Source: Embleya scabrispora DSM 41855 (lineage in GTDB: Bacteria > Actinomycetota > Actinomycetes > Streptomycetales > Streptomycetaceae). From it: a stretch of DNA of 44,907 nt. Numbering within the stretch: the first letter of the stretch is position 1; each line of letters opens with the position of its first letter. A program made the position numbers and the translations under genes. This document shows positions 28,050 to 37,734 of this stretch, one piece after another. The stretch covers positions 1-44,907 of the forward strand of contig NZ_KB889713.1 of NCBI RefSeq assembly GCF_000372745.1. The letters are read 5' to 3'. The notes below the pieces were generated by a model. That model was not told where the DNA came from. It saw only the letters and a program-made list of their open reading frames with translations, and made no database searches.

Positions 28050-28556
28050 GTGAGTCTTCTTGACGATGTGGCCGAGCGCGACGGCCGGCGGTGCTGGGTG
28101 TGCAACGAGCCGGTCGACCCCGACGAGTCGCTGAACGACCCGCGGGGGCCCAGTGTCGACACCCGGACTGCCGACCGGAAGGCCAAGGTCGCCGAGCGGC
28201 TCGCGCACCGCGGGTGCAACACCCGCAAGGGCGCGGTCAAGGTGGTCATCGCCTGGCCGGACCGCCTGTACGTGGTCGAACCCGCGCCGTTGATCACCGT
28301 TGCCGGGAGGCTGGAGCGCAAGGGCGGCCGCGAGATGGTGGGCCGTTGTCCGACCAGGAAAGACGCCCAGAAGGCGGCGGATTGGTTGGTGGACCGGTTC
28401 TCCCGACTGGTACGGGGGCTGCCGGTGACCGCCGACATCGAGGCGGGCGGCGGTCGGTTCCTCGTCGTCCCGGCACGCGTACCACTCGCCCGTCTACACG
28501 GCGATAACCCCGGCGGCCTACGCCGCGTGGGACGAGGTGGAGGCGGCGAGCGGTGA
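28050..28556 (+). CDS. HNH-like/zinc-ribbon actinobacterial protein, 3' end replaced
   Basis: The GTG start follows GGGGAGG by 7 bases. The N-terminus has CWVCNEPVDPDESLNDP, then DRKAKVAERLAHRGCNTRKG: a CxxC pair plus a later His and Cys, as in HNH-type or zinc-ribbon proteins. The next part (WPDRLYVVEPAP, RKGGREMVGRCPTRKDAQKA, ADWLVDRFSRL) matches a widespread short actinobacterial family of unknown function. That family appears to end at GGGRFLVV (about residue 140). The remaining residues up to the stop come from reading into the neighbouring oxidase gene out of frame, so the native C-terminus has been lost or changed. Confidence 0.6.
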   Translation: MSLLDDVAERDGRRCWVCNEPVDPDESLNDPRGPSVDTRTADRKAKVAERLAHRGCNTRKGAVKVVIAWPDRLYVVEPAPLITVAGRLERKGGREMVGRCPTRKDAQKAADWLVDRFSRLVRGLPVTADIEAGGGRFLVVPARVPLARLHGDNPGGLRRVGRGGGGER

Positions 28557-29514
28557 GCGGCTGGTCATCCGGACCGGAGGGCTCGACCTCGCTCGCGAAG
28601 GGACCGGGGGACACGAGATCCTGAGCGCCTACCACCGCTCGCTCGACGCGGCGGCGATCGCGTACGACGTCCTCGACGTCGCGCAACTACGGGCGGGCTG
28701 GCCGCAGTGGAACGTTCCGAACGACACCGTGGCCTTGCACCAGGCCGATGCCGGCCTGGTCGACATCCGCCGGGCGACCGCGGCGCACACCCGGTTGGCC
28801 CGGCAGCACGGGGTGGACGTCCTGTCCGACTGCACGGTCCTCGGCATCGATTCGACCGCCGGCGGCGTCCGCGTCAAGACCGGACGGGGCGAGTTCTCGG
28901 CGGGGTCGCTCGTGGTCTGCGCGGGTTCGTGGCTCGGCGGCCTGCTGGACAAACTCGGCGATCCCTTCCGGATCGAGCTCACCCAGGAGCAGGTGCAGTA
29001 CTTCCACTGCACGGACCCGGACGCCTTTACCCCCGACCGCTTCCCGGTGTGGATCTGGCACGGCGACAGCGACTTCTACGGTCTTCCGGTGTACGGCGAA
29101 CGCGCGGTCAAGGTCGCACGTGACATGACCGGCCGGTTCGTGACCTCCCAGACGCGCAGTTTCGACGCCGATCCGGCCGAGACGGAACTCGTTCGCTCGT
29201 TCCTGCGTTTGCGGCTCCCCGCCTGGGCGGGCCCGACCGCACTCGCCAAGACCTGCGTCTACGATCTGCCGCGCGACCGGGAACTTGTGATCGGCGACCT
29301 GCCCGGCCATCCTCGGGTGTTCGTGGCCGTCGGCGCGGGGCACGCGGGCAAGTTCGCCGCGCTCATCGGCCGCGTTCTCGCGGACCTGGTGCTCGACGGC
29401 AGGACGCCGTTCCCGATCGACGCGTTCCGCGCGGACCGGCCCTCACTGCGCGCCGACGCACCGGCTCTTTATCGCCTCGGAACCGGATCCGACCATTCCG
29501 TTGGTCCCCTTTGA
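28462..29514 (+). pseudogene. FAD-dependent amine oxidase (sarcosine/N-methyltryptophan oxidase type), N-terminus missing
   Basis: About 350 codons in frame matching monomeric sarcosine oxidase-like DAO proteins from the SRHAYHSPVYTAITPAAY segment onward. Present: EVEAASGERLVIRTGGLDL, ADAGLVDIRRATAAH, VVCAGSWLGGLL, a QYFHC motif and the C-terminal FAD segment GDLPGHPRVFVAVGAGHAGKF. The N-terminal Rossmann GxGxxG, about 45-50 residues, is absent and replaced by the HNH-like gene in another frame. Without it FAD cannot be held, so the gene is probably dead. The binding protein gene follows 150 bases later on the same strand, a common pairing. Confidence 0.8.
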
Positions 29515-29667
29515 GCGGAGGGGAACCGGAATGGACGAGAAATCGCCCATGGCACCGATCCGATTCCTCCGGCCCGCCGGACCACGCTCCGCCCGGAGCC
29601 CGAGGACGCACTCGACCGGTGAACGCGCCCTGACCTCTACCCAGTGACATCTCGTACGGAGGCAGCA

Positions 29668-30816
29668 ATGCATGCGCATCCTCAGCACGCCCGGGCCTCC
29701 GGGCCCTCGCGGCGGTCCGTACTCCGCGGGGCCGGGGCGGCCGGGCTCCTGCTCGGCGTCGGTGGGCTCACCGCGTGTGATCGTCGGGAATCGACGGCCG
29801 CCGCGCAGGCAGGGCCACCACGGCGCGGTGGGCGGCTGCGCATCGGAATGGTCGGCGCGGGCAAGTCGGAGTCGTTCAATCCCTCCGGGGCGGCGAGCGC
29901 GTTGATCAACGTGGCCCAGGTCACGGCGGTGTTCGACTCGCTCGTGGCGATCGGGCCCGACCTGAGCCTGCGACCCATGCTGGCGCTCTCCTGGTCTTCC
30001 GACGACACGGCGACCACCTGGACGTTCCGGCTGCGGCCCGGCGTTCGGTGGCACGACGGGAAGCCGTTCACGGCCGACGACGTCCTCTACTCGCTGAACT
30101 GGATGTCGGATCCGACCAACCTGCTGTCGGTCGCGGTCGCCAATGTCGACCTGCCGCAGTCGGCCGCTCCCGACCCCGAGACGGTCGTCGTGCGGCTGCT
30201 CCGGCCGGACCTGCTGTTCCCACAGGCGATCGCCGGGACGTGGATCGTGCAAAACCGTGCCACGGACTTCTCCCGTCCGGTGGGCACCGGGCCGTTCGTC
30301 TTCGACTCGCTCATGCCGGGTCAGGTCAGTGTCTGCCGCCGCAACCCGCACTACTGGGACACCGGCAAGCCGTACGTCGACAGCCTCGTCATCCAGTCCA
30401 TCAGCGACGACAACGCACGGGTCAACGCCCTGCTGGGCAGCCAGATCGACGTGGTGGCGCAGATACCGTACGCCCAGGCCAAGGCGTACGACGGAGCCGG
30501 GCTCCGGCTCCTGGACAGTCCGTCCATCGCGGCCCAGGGGTTCTACATGGCCGTCGACCACAAGCCGTTCGACGACGCGCGGGTCCGTCAGGCGATGCGG
30601 CTGCTCGTGGACCGGCAACAGCTGGTCGACGTGGCGCTCTACGGCTACGGCACGGTGGGCAACGACCTCTTCGGCCGAGGGCTGACGTACTACGCCGACG
30701 ACATCCCGCAGCGCAAGCGCAACGTCGCCCAGGCGAAGGCGCTGCTGGCCCAGGCCAGCCACGAGCACGGTCTCACCATCGACCTGGAGACCGCTCCGGC
30801 CGCGCCCGGTGAGTAG
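29668..30816 (+). pseudogene. Peptide/amine-binding lipoprotein (SBP family 5), C-terminus missing
   Basis: The ATG follows GGAGG by 6 bases. It begins with a twin-arginine lipoprotein signal (RRSVLRGAGAAGLLLGVGGL, then TAC). Family 5 motifs are present: FRLRPGVRWHDGKPFTADDV, VGTGPFVFDSL and RRNPHYWDTGKPYVDSL. It is 382 residues long while the family is usually 500-550. Homology stops at DLETAPAAPG, three codons before the TAG, exactly where the oppositely oriented oxidoreductase fragment begins. It belongs with the amine oxidase upstream as a former uptake-and-oxidation pair. Probably non-functional. Confidence 0.8.
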
Positions 30817-31500
30817 GTGCGGGCGACCGGTACGACCAGGATGCCTTCGCCGGCGAGCCGGGCGAACTCGTCCATCCGGTCATAGCGGATCTCGGTGGTG
30901 ATCCGGACGCCCAACTCGGCCGCGGCGGCGAAGTCCGAGACGGTGAGGACACGGTCGGGATCCCCGGTCAGCTCGATCAGGGTCGGTAGCGAGCCGCCGG
31001 CCGGGCTGGGCCGGTCGGCGCGGTCGATCCGCCCCCCGGTCGGCGTCGTGTCCAGGGCGCGGTCGACGCGGCCTTCGGCCCGTGCGCCGACGCGTTCGGC
31101 CATGCCCTCGCCGTAGGCGGTCACCCGGGCGCCGATCTCTTCCAGGGCGGCGGCCCGAGTCGGCCCGGCGGTGGCGATCACCCGAATACCCCGGTGCAGC
31201 GCGAGGCGCACCGCCGCCTCACCCACGGTGGTACCCGCGCCGTGGACGAGCAGCAGCTCACCCGGCCGGACGCCGAGGTCGTCGAGCGCGCGCCACGCCG
31301 TCTCGGCCGCCATCGGCAGCGCGGCGGCCTGCTCGGCGGTGACGCCTTCGGGAATGCGTGCCCAGGCCAGCATCAGCGCGTACTCGGCGGCGCCGGCCGT
31401 CGGGCCGTGGAAGGTGGCCGGGCCGAACACGCGGTCGCCGATCCGGACGCCGGTCACACCCTCACACAGGGCGCGCGCCTCGTCGAGAAGCGCCGAGGAA
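30812..31500 (-). pseudogene. Zinc-less alcohol dehydrogenase/quinone oxidoreductase, both ends missing
   Basis: The core matches NADPH:quinone reductase-like MDR proteins: GVTGVRIGDRVFGPA, PEGVTAEQAAALPMAAETAW, the nucleotide-binding LLVHGAGTTVGEAAVRLAL and IRVIATAGPTRAAALEEIGA, and the end EGILVVPVARTY. The first about 60 residues are replaced by unrelated sequence before ALCEGVTG. The last helix after VARTY is replaced by antisense of the binding-protein gene. Two junctions therefore bound this piece. No start with a ribosome site is present. Confidence 0.75.
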
Positions 31501-31529
31501 TTTTCGGCGGCGAGTACACCGATCCTGGG

Positions 31530-31599
31530 CCTGCGTGCACGCACCGGTCACCAGGACCGCGCTTCCCGCGACGACAACGGCCACGATGCGTCCGGTCAC
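31530..31599 (-). other. Possible lipoprotein signal-peptide fragment
   Basis: A GTG begins VTGRIVAVVVAGSAVLVTGA followed by Cys, resembling a lipoprotein signal with a weak lipobox. The sequence then runs into the oxidoreductase fragment in another frame. If real, it is another truncated gene at the same junction. Confidence 0.25.
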
Positions 31600-31773
31600 G
31601 GCACCGGCACCGATACGGCCGATGCGTCGCGCGCGTTCGTGATGTGACTCCCTCGCTGGATGAACTCGGAGTGTCCGCCGGGGAGACCATGCCGGGAACG
31701 AGCACAGGAAGCTCCTTCGGCCACGCCAATTGCGAGGCAACCGGTGGCTGCGCGCCGGGTTCGGCACGGCGGG

Positions 31774-32240
31774 TCAGGCTTGTAGCCCGCATCCCCACTC
31801 GCGCGCCCGAGCAAGTTCCCCGTCGGCCAGAGGGCCCGGTGTGCCCGTGACGGTGAAGTCCGTGCCACGTTCGGCCCGGATCTTGTGGCGCTTGAACGCC
31901 TTGACGATCGCCTTGCTCGCTGAACCGGCGAACAGACCACCGGTCGTGGTGGAAAAGGCGACGACCCTGCCGAGTCGACCCGGTCGATCCACTCGCGGAC
32001 GCCGGAGGACGGGGCGCTACCGCCCTTCTGCGCCGCCTGACCGCGCGAAGCGCTGCTGGGCAAGCCCATGTTGTGCGTCGGCGCACCGACAAGGACCAGA
32101 TCGGCGGACAGGGATGACGGCACGGAGTCGGCTGATACCGCCTCCACGGCGGCACCATCCGAGCGCAACCCTTCGATGATGGCCTCGGCCACCTGTGAGG
32201 TGTTACCGAAGCAGGACTCGGTCACGACGAGTACACGCAT
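31774..32240 (-). pseudogene. Flavodoxin-like protein with one frameshift
   Basis: The ATG follows GGAGG directly upstream and starts MRVLVVTESCFGNTSQVAEA, with the FMN phosphate loop TESCFGNT, then LVLVGAPTHNMG. Near 31967-31970 the frame breaks; adding one G to a GGG run joins DRVDSA to GVVAFSTTTGGLFAGSAS. The end, with KAFKRHKIRAERG and GPLADGELARAREWG, then reads normally to a stop. The restored protein would be about 155 residues, the usual short flavodoxin size, and would carry electrons with FMN. Either a recent pseudogene or a sequence error. Confidence 0.7.
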
Positions 32241-32345
32241 TTTTTCCTCCGACAGTGGTGAGGATCGAGGACCGGAGCCCTGCCGGGTCACGGTTCGCCA
32301 TCGGACTTCGCCGGCCCGCCGGCCCACCAGGCCCGGCATCAGGGG

Positions 32346-33224
32346 TCAGATCGCTGCCGCGTCCGTGGCGATGAAGTCCCGGACCGCTCGCATGACTTCG
32401 GTGCTCCGTTCGTCGTGCGGATTGTGTCCGGCACGCCCGATGATCTCAAGGCGGGCGTCGGGAATGCCCGCCGCCAACTCGCGTTGACACTCCGGCGGAA
32501 ACACGAAGTCGTCACGCCCCGCCAGAACCAGTGTCGGCACCGTGATCTCGCCGATGCGGTCCATGACCGTCCAGTCCTTGAGCAGGTGGCGACCGGCGAA
32601 GATCAACGCCTCCGGCCGAACCTTCGCGCGCCACCCGCCGCGCAGCATGGTGCCGACCGCCCCCAGGACGGGGTGATGGTTGTACGCGCCCCCAATCCGC
32701 ATGAAGATCCGGAAGTACTCCTCCGGTGCGAAGTCGCCGCTGAACCAGCGCCGAACCAGCTCCACCTTCTCGGTGTCGTAGCCGCGCTCGGCAAGCAGGC
32801 GCGGTGCGTTCTGCCGCGCCCAGCGGCTGTCGCCACCCGTGTCGAGCAGCACGAGGTGTGACAGCCGGTCGGGGTAGCGCAGTGCGTACTCGAGCGCCAC
32901 GTGCCCCCCGAAGGAATGGCCGAGCACGGCCCACCGCTCGAAGCCGAGCGCTTCTCGCAGGGCGTCGGCGTCCGCCGTCAGGTTCTCCCAGGTCATGGAC
33001 GAGACGGGAGCGCCGTACGAACGTCCGTTGCAGCGGTGGTCGTAGAAGACCAGGGTGAACTCCTCCGCGAGCCGCCGGAACGACGCCGGCGTCCAGTGAT
33101 CCGCCGACGGCCCGCCGTGCATGAGCAGCAGTGGATCGCCGTGTCCGACGACGTCGACGCACAGGGACACATCCCGAACCGGCATTATCCCCGGCTTGGC
33201 CCTTCGCGCCCAAGATGGTGTCAT
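32346..33224 (-). CDS. Alpha/beta hydrolase, proline-iminopeptidase-like
   Basis: A 292-residue soluble hydrolase. Seen: oxyanion segment LLLMHGGPSADHW, DHRCNGRS, nucleophile elbow GHSFGG (Ser104), the acid in LAGRDDFVFPP and His in GRAGHNPHDE. HGGP and the DxRGxG-like DHRCNGRS point to the proline iminopeptidase/epoxide hydrolase group; the substrate cannot be fixed. GGGAGG lies about 10 bases before the ATG. It starts 16 bases after the serine hydrolase gene ends, so the two form an operon. Confidence 0.85.
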   Translation of the reverse strand: MTPSWARRAKPGIMPVRDVSLCVDVVGHGDPLLLMHGGPSADHWTPASFRRLAEEFTLVFYDHRCNGRSYGAPVSSMTWENLTADADALREALGFERWAVLGHSFGGHVALEYALRYPDRLSHLVLLDTGGDSRWARQNAPRLLAERGYDTEKVELVRRWFSGDFAPEEYFRIFMRIGGAYNHHPVLGAVGTMLRGGWRAKVRPEALIFAGRHLLKDWTVMDRIGEITVPTLVLAGRDDFVFPPECQRELAAGIPDARLEIIGRAGHNPHDERSTEVMRAVRDFIATDAAAI

Positions 33225-33240
33225 CCGGCATCGTCCTCCC

Positions 33241-34668
33241 TCAGTGATGGCGCCGAGCCCGGAACGACAGCGGCGCGAAGTCGAGGTGGAACGCCGTCAC
33301 GCCGCCACCGGACTCCCGAGTGAAGACGACGCGGCTGGTTCCCCCGATTCCCAGCCGGGAGAGGTCGAGGCGGAAGACGTAGGGATCCTTGTCGTCGTCC
33401 GGGTACAGGGGAAAGCCCCAGGCCAGCGCAGGTATCGGGGTCAACGGTCGCAGGACGAGCCGGCCTCGGCGGACGAGGACCTCCGCCCCTGCGATGAACC
33501 ACTTCTGCACATCACGCAGCGAGCCGGGGAACGAGTACCACCCGCACAGATCGCCCCACACTTCCGGGTGGTGCGGGACATCGGTCCGGACCACGTCGTC
33601 CGGCGCACCGAGGATCTGCCTGAGCAGCTGCGACACCTCGGCCTCGAGCCAGGCCGTGGCGCTCCTCGCCCCGTTGGTGAATGCCACGACACCGACACCG
33701 TCGTGCGGAGCCACCGAGAGCTGGGAGTTGAAGCCGGGCAGCACCCCTTGGTGCGCGACGACGAGATGCCCGTCGATGTCGTGGCGGAAGAACGACAGCC
33801 CGACACCGGGCACGCGTGAATCGGGCTGGTAGTGAGGCGCGAACATGTCCGCCAGAGTGCCGGGTTCGAGCACCGAGCCGAGCTTGCCGGCGCCACCGTC
33901 GAGGAGCGCGGCGACATAGCGTGCCATGTCCCGGGTGGTGGAGTAGGCCGAACCGGCTCCGACCGTCACCAGATCACGGTCGCCGACCGGACGGAGCGCG
34001 CGGGTACGCAATGTGTACCCGGTCGCGAGACGCGGCTCGACGCGATCGGACCGGAGAAGGTCGGTGTCTGCCATGCCCAGCGGCTCGAAGAGGTGCTCGC
34101 GGAGGTAGCGGTCGAGAGGCTGCCCGCTGACGTCCTCGACGATCTGGCCCAGCGTGGCAAACCCGTGATTGCTGTACGTGTGCCGGGTACCCGGCTCTGC
34201 CACCAGACGCAGGCCGCCCCGGTAGAAGTCCGCCGGCGTCGGCAGGGGCTGCCCGTACGTCACGGTCTCGCCCAGGACCGGCGTGAAGACACGCAGGGGG
34301 TACACCATCTCCGGCAGACCGGCCGTGTGGGTCAGCAACTGCCGCACCGTCGCAGGCCGGTGCGTGGCCTTGGCCGGGATCAGTTCATAGGCGCGCAGGT
34401 AGGTGCCGGCGGGCGCGTCGAGGTCCACGAGCCCCTGCTCGCACAGTTGCGTCACGGCGATCGCGGTGAACGTCTTGGTAAGGGAGCCGATCCGGAAGAC
34501 CGTGTCTTCGGTGACGGGGGTCTTCGACACGACATCGGCGAACCCGTGCCCGTGGAACCATTCCAGGGACCCGTGACGCACCACCCCGACCGCCAGACCG
34601 ACGGCGGGATGGCGGTTGAGGAGCTTGCGGATCATGTCTTGAAGCACCGGCCCGTGGACTTCGGTCAC
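33241..34668 (-). CDS. Beta-lactamase-related serine hydrolase
   Basis: A 475-residue protein of the class C beta-lactamase/DD-peptidase/esterase fold. Seen: SxxK as SLTK (Ser62, Lys65), the second motif YSN (Tyr165), and conserved VRQLLTHTAGLPE. The third motif lies in the HQGVLPGFNSQL region. The C-terminal about 110 residues form a beta-rich extension, as in many related esterases or D-aminopeptidases. There is no signal peptide, so it probably acts inside the cell. The GTG start is chosen for AAAGGAG 5 bases upstream; the frame stays open far upstream without protein character. First gene of a two-gene operon with the alpha/beta hydrolase. Confidence 0.88.
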   Translation of the reverse strand: MTEVHGPVLQDMIRKLLNRHPAVGLAVGVVRHGSLEWFHGHGFADVVSKTPVTEDTVFRIGSLTKTFTAIAVTQLCEQGLVDLDAPAGTYLRAYELIPAKATHRPATVRQLLTHTAGLPEMVYPLRVFTPVLGETVTYGQPLPTPADFYRGGLRLVAEPGTRHTYSNHGFATLGQIVEDVSGQPLDRYLREHLFEPLGMADTDLLRSDRVEPRLATGYTLRTRALRPVGDRDLVTVGAGSAYSTTRDMARYVAALLDGGAGKLGSVLEPGTLADMFAPHYQPDSRVPGVGLSFFRHDIDGHLVVAHQGVLPGFNSQLSVAPHDGVGVVAFTNGARSATAWLEAEVSQLLRQILGAPDDVVRTDVPHHPEVWGDLCGWYSFPGSLRDVQKWFIAGAEVLVRRGRLVLRPLTPIPALAWGFPLYPDDDKDPYVFRLDLSRLGIGGTSRVVFTRESGGGVTAFHLDFAPLSFRARRHH

Positions 34669-35013
34669 GACGGCTCCTTTCGCTGCGCCCGACCGGACGG
34701 GCATCGTCTCCGCCGGGCCGGGTCCTTCCGTAACCAACGCTGCTCGGATCCCGGCGGGGGCGAAAGAGCCGAGCGACCTCCCTCGGGGGGCGAACGGCCC
34801 TGGCCGGCCCGGGTCACCGGACGGCTCGGATGAGAGGCCCGACCGCCATCCGGCCGAGCGCAACGCCCGGCCGTCCAAGGAATGTGCATTCGCGTCGTGT
34901 CGCCCAACCGACCGGGAAGCCGCGCGGAACCTGGCGGACACTCTTGCGCGGAAGCACACCGAAACCGGATGCCTCGTCCGCGCGCCTGGATCGACGACGG
35001 GAGAGGCGCCGCC
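34669..35013. other. Intergenic region
   Basis: About 345 bases separating the divergent serine hydrolase operon and the decayed small genes. It should carry the operon promoter. No definite element was recognised. Confidence 0.4.
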
Positions 35014-35165
35014 ATGGCGTACCGCTACTGGTGCGGTGAGCGCGGTTTCAAGACGCCCTGACGCCTTGGGTCCCAGAGGAACAGCAGCAGATCGAGCACT
35101 ACCCCAGGCACCCTGGAGACCCCCGACGGCCAGGTGGAGGCCAACGGGAAGAACCCGAACCGCAC
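35014..35165 (+). pseudogene. Decayed small zinc-ribbon protein
   Basis: An ATG after GGGAGAGG begins MAYRYWCGERGFKTP and then stops. The following DNA still encodes EEQQQIEHYPRHPG and, in another frame, GQVEANGKNPNR. These are recognisable pieces of a common short streptomycete protein that starts with a CGECG zinc pair and has an EHY..RHPG middle. The second Cys of the pair is Arg here, and at least two frame changes are needed. Its former role is unknown. Confidence 0.55.
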
Positions 35166-35379
35166 CGGGCGCGCTCAAGTACAGGGCCCGCCGCGAGAAC
35201 GCGGACACCGTCGCCGGGGAGCCGCGACGTTCCACTTCCTGCCGGCCCCGCGCCCCTGCGCCAGGACGCCGTACTGCGACGCCACGACATCGTCACGGCG
35301 GCCTGACGCCAAGACTCCCGGACCCCGTCTCGGGACCCCGGGCCGTGCACCATCGACCACCTGCCCCAAGGAGGCACGC

Positions 35380-35614
35380 ATGACCGTTCAGACGAAGCAC
35401 CTGGTTGCGCCCGCGCCGCCGGCCGACGAGCAACACGACCTCACCGGCTTCGACTTGGACATCACCCATCGTCCTGGCCGGCCCCGCCGCGGACCAGTTC
35501 ATCGGCGTGTCGGAGCCCATGTGCAACCCGGGCCCCGACGTCGGGCCAGCTCATCCGCCGACGAACCACGGCTGCAACTCCACGTGCGCGACGGCGTGCC
35601 TGGACTGCTCGTAA
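35380..35614 (+). pseudogene. FxLD-type lanthipeptide precursor with one frameshift
   Basis: AAGGAGG precedes an ATG that starts MTVQTKHLVAP, leading to GFDLDIT, the FxLD leader signature. One extra C in the CCC at 35465-35467 breaks the frame. Removing it continues IVLAGPAADQFIGVSEP and a Cys-rich end with NHGCNSTCATACLDCS and a stop. The restored 77-residue precursor has five Cys and several Ser/Thr in the core, ready for lanthionine rings. The end is like that of FxLD-family precursors (GCxSTCxxAC pattern). As written it would make a peptide without the Cys-rich core. The LanB gene starts 85 bases downstream. Confidence 0.7.
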
Positions 35615-35698
35615 GCAGTACGACCGCGTTCATCGCAGTGCCCTGCCGCGCCCGGCCCATGGGCGCGGCAGGGCACCGCGCGGCCACAGGAGCGCCAT

Positions 35699-36225
35699 AT
35701 GTATCGCCACGTTGATGCGGCACTGGTCCGGGCGGCTGCCTGGCACCCCGATTGCCGAACGCTCTGGCCGGATCTCGTCAGCGCGTCCGCGAATACGACG
35801 TCGTGGCGGGCGTGGCTGCAACAGACCGGCAAATCGACGATTTCGCGGTGCCCGTCACGGCAGCCAGTCCGGTCCTGTCGAGCCGAGTGGAGCAGATCTG
35901 CGCTGGCCGGTCGCTACCGACCCCCGCCGTACGGCGCACGATGCTCGCCGTTCTGCGCCATCTGCTGCGCGCCCGTACGCGCGCCACCCCGTTCGGTCTG
36001 TTCGCCGGGGTCGCAGCCACGCGAACAGGCACCACGGCAGCGCTGCGCGTGGGCATCGAGCACCGCCCAAGTGGAACCGCCGACGGGGGACCGCAGCACG
36101 TGCGCGTTCGCGTAACCGCGCCGATCCGCGAAGCTCTGGACCGCGCGCAGACCCCGATCCTGTGGAGCGACCTCGCCGCGACCGCCGTGCCGCCTTGTTT
36201 CGGTCTCGGTGGTCCCGCCAAATTT
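35699..36225 (+). pseudogene. LanB lanthipeptide dehydratase, N-terminal piece with frameshift
   Basis: The ATG begins MYRHVDAALVRAAAWHPD and LWPDL, then SWRAWLQQT. After about 43 codons the frame shifts near 35827; adding one C to ACCGG joins it to RQIDDFAVPVTAASPVLSSR, VRRTMLAVLRHLLRA and the LanB hallmark RATPFGLFAGVA. A later VRVRVTAPIREALDRAQTPI and LWSDLAAT still fit. Homology ends near 36190-36225, where the convergent arginine deiminase gene begins; about 170 of the usual 800-1000 residues remain. LanB glutamylates and dehydrates Ser/Thr of the precursor using glutamyl-tRNA; this piece could not. Confidence 0.75.
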
Positions 36226-37455
36226 TCAGAGGGCGGCTTCGCGTTCGATGGGGCAGCTCATGCAGCGTGGTCCGCCGCGGCCTCGGCCGAGTTCGCTGCC
36301 GCGGATGGTGACGACCTCGATGCCGTTCTTGCGCAAAAATGTGTTGCTGGTGACGTTGCGCTCGTAGGCGAAGACCACGCCGGGCTCGACCGCGAGCACG
36401 TTACACCCGTCGTCCCATTGCTCTCGCTCGGCGGAGCGGACGTCCTGGGTCGCGGTGAGCACGTTGATGCGGTCCAAGCCGAGCGCCCCGGCGATCGCGG
36501 TGTGCATGTCGTCGGCCGGGTGGTCGGTGACCTTGAGTTCCTCGTCGGAGTCGCCCGGTTCGATGGTGTACGAGGGGAGCATGCCCATGCCGGCGTACTT
36601 GGTGAACGTGTCGCCGCTGAGCATGGTCATGACGGTGTCAAGGTGCATGAACGCACGAGCCTTGGGCATCGCCAGGGCGACGACTCTGCGCGCCGAGCCC
36701 TTGGCGAACAACGAGCGGGCCAGGGACTCCACACCCATCGGCGTGGTGCGCTCGCTCATCCCCACCAGGACCGCGCCGTTGCCGATGACCAGGACGTCGC
36801 CGCCCTCCATCGTCGCGGGGTACTCGGACTGGCCGGGGGTCCACACGTTGAAGTCGTCCTTGGCAAATATCGGGTGGTGGTTGTAGATCGCCTCGAAGTG
36901 CACCGTCTCGCGGCGGCGGGCGGACATCCGCATCGCGTTGATGGCGACGCCGTCGTACACCCACGCCGACGTGTCGCGGGTGAACAGGTGGTTGGGCAGC
37001 GGGGTGACGACGAAGTCGTCCGGGCCCATCGTGTGCAACGCGACGCTCTGCGGCTCCCGGATGTACTCCAGCATCTCCCGTTTGGTGATCCCGCCGATCA
37101 GGTGCCGTACCAGCGTCTCCGAGTCGAAGCCCTCGAACAGGGCGCGTAGTTCGTCGACCGCGAGCAGCCCGTACGCACGCTCGTCGAACACTCGCTCCAT
37201 GATCAGCTCCCGGGCGGCCGGTTCGCCGTCGACGGTCTCCCTGAGCAGGTCCGCGAACAAGTGGACGATCACTCCGCGGTCGCGCAGCGCGTCGGCGAAA
37301 GCGTCGTGTTCCTCGCGTGCCCGCTTGACCCACAGGACGTCGTCGAAGAGGAGTTCGTCCTTGTTGGTCGGAGTCAGCCGCTTCAGCTCCAGGTCCGGTC
37401 GGTGCAGGATGACCTGCCTGAGCCGCCCGGTCTCCGACTGCACGTTGAACGCCAT
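36226..37455 (-). CDS. arcA: Arginine deiminase
   Basis: A 409-residue enzyme, the normal length, converting arginine to citrulline and ammonia, first step of the arginine deiminase route that yields ATP without oxygen. Seen: N-terminal [25 protein letters not shown], substrate-binding EGGDVLVIG, the catalytic His in [11 protein letters not shown] and the nucleophile Cys near the end in [17 protein letters not shown] lies 4 bases before the ATG. Ornithine carbamoyltransferase and carbamate kinase are not adjacent, but an APC-type antiporter at the window end may supply arginine. A GGGCCGTTCGGCC palindrome lies about 160 bases upstream. Confidence 0.95.
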   Translation of the reverse strand: MAFNVQSETGRLRQVILHRPDLELKRLTPTNKDELLFDDVLWVKRAREEHDAFADALRDRGVIVHLFADLLRETVDGEPAARELIMERVFDERAYGLLAVDELRALFEGFDSETLVRHLIGGITKREMLEYIREPQSVALHTMGPDDFVVTPLPNHLFTRDTSAWVYDGVAINAMRMSARRRETVHFEAIYNHHPIFAKDDFNVWTPGQSEYPATMEGGDVLVIGNGAVLVGMSERTTPMGVESLARSLFAKGSARRVVALAMPKARAFMHLDTVMTMLSGDTFTKYAGMGMLPSYTIEPGDSDEELKVTDHPADDMHTAIAGALGLDRINVLTATQDVRSAEREQWDDGCNVLAVEPGVVFAYERNVTSNTFLRKNGIEVVTIRGSELGRGRGGPRCMSCPIEREAAL

Positions 37456-37613
37456 CGAACCTCCTTGATCGCGCGGGAGTTTCCTACGGATTTCCGCAGT
37501 ACCCGTGCCGTGCGGACCGTCCCGCAGGCATCTGCTCTGATCTTCGCGCCGGAGCCGAATCGCCGAGCAGAGGCACCCGGCCCGCCTCGGTGACCATCCG
37601 GCCCTGCGGATGT

Positions 37614-37627
37614 GGGCCGTTCGGCCT
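37614..37627. promoter_or_regulatory. GGGCCG-TT-CGGCC palindrome between arcA and the stress protein gene
   Basis: GGGCCGTTCGGCCT lies in the divergent region, about 160 bases from the arginine deiminase start and 110 from the stress protein start. A better copy precedes the phosphoketolase gene. The GC-rich dyad with a two-base centre is reminiscent of DosR/DevR-type boxes. A NarL-type receiver of the right class is found, broken, nearby. Confidence 0.55.
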
Positions 37628-37734
37628 GTGCGACGAGGCTCGCCGGCAGCCCCGGCAGGGTCTCGGGGAACAACGGCGGCGAGCACGCACGATCCACGAC
37701 CCACCCCCGTCGGCTCATGACATGCCAGGCGAGG

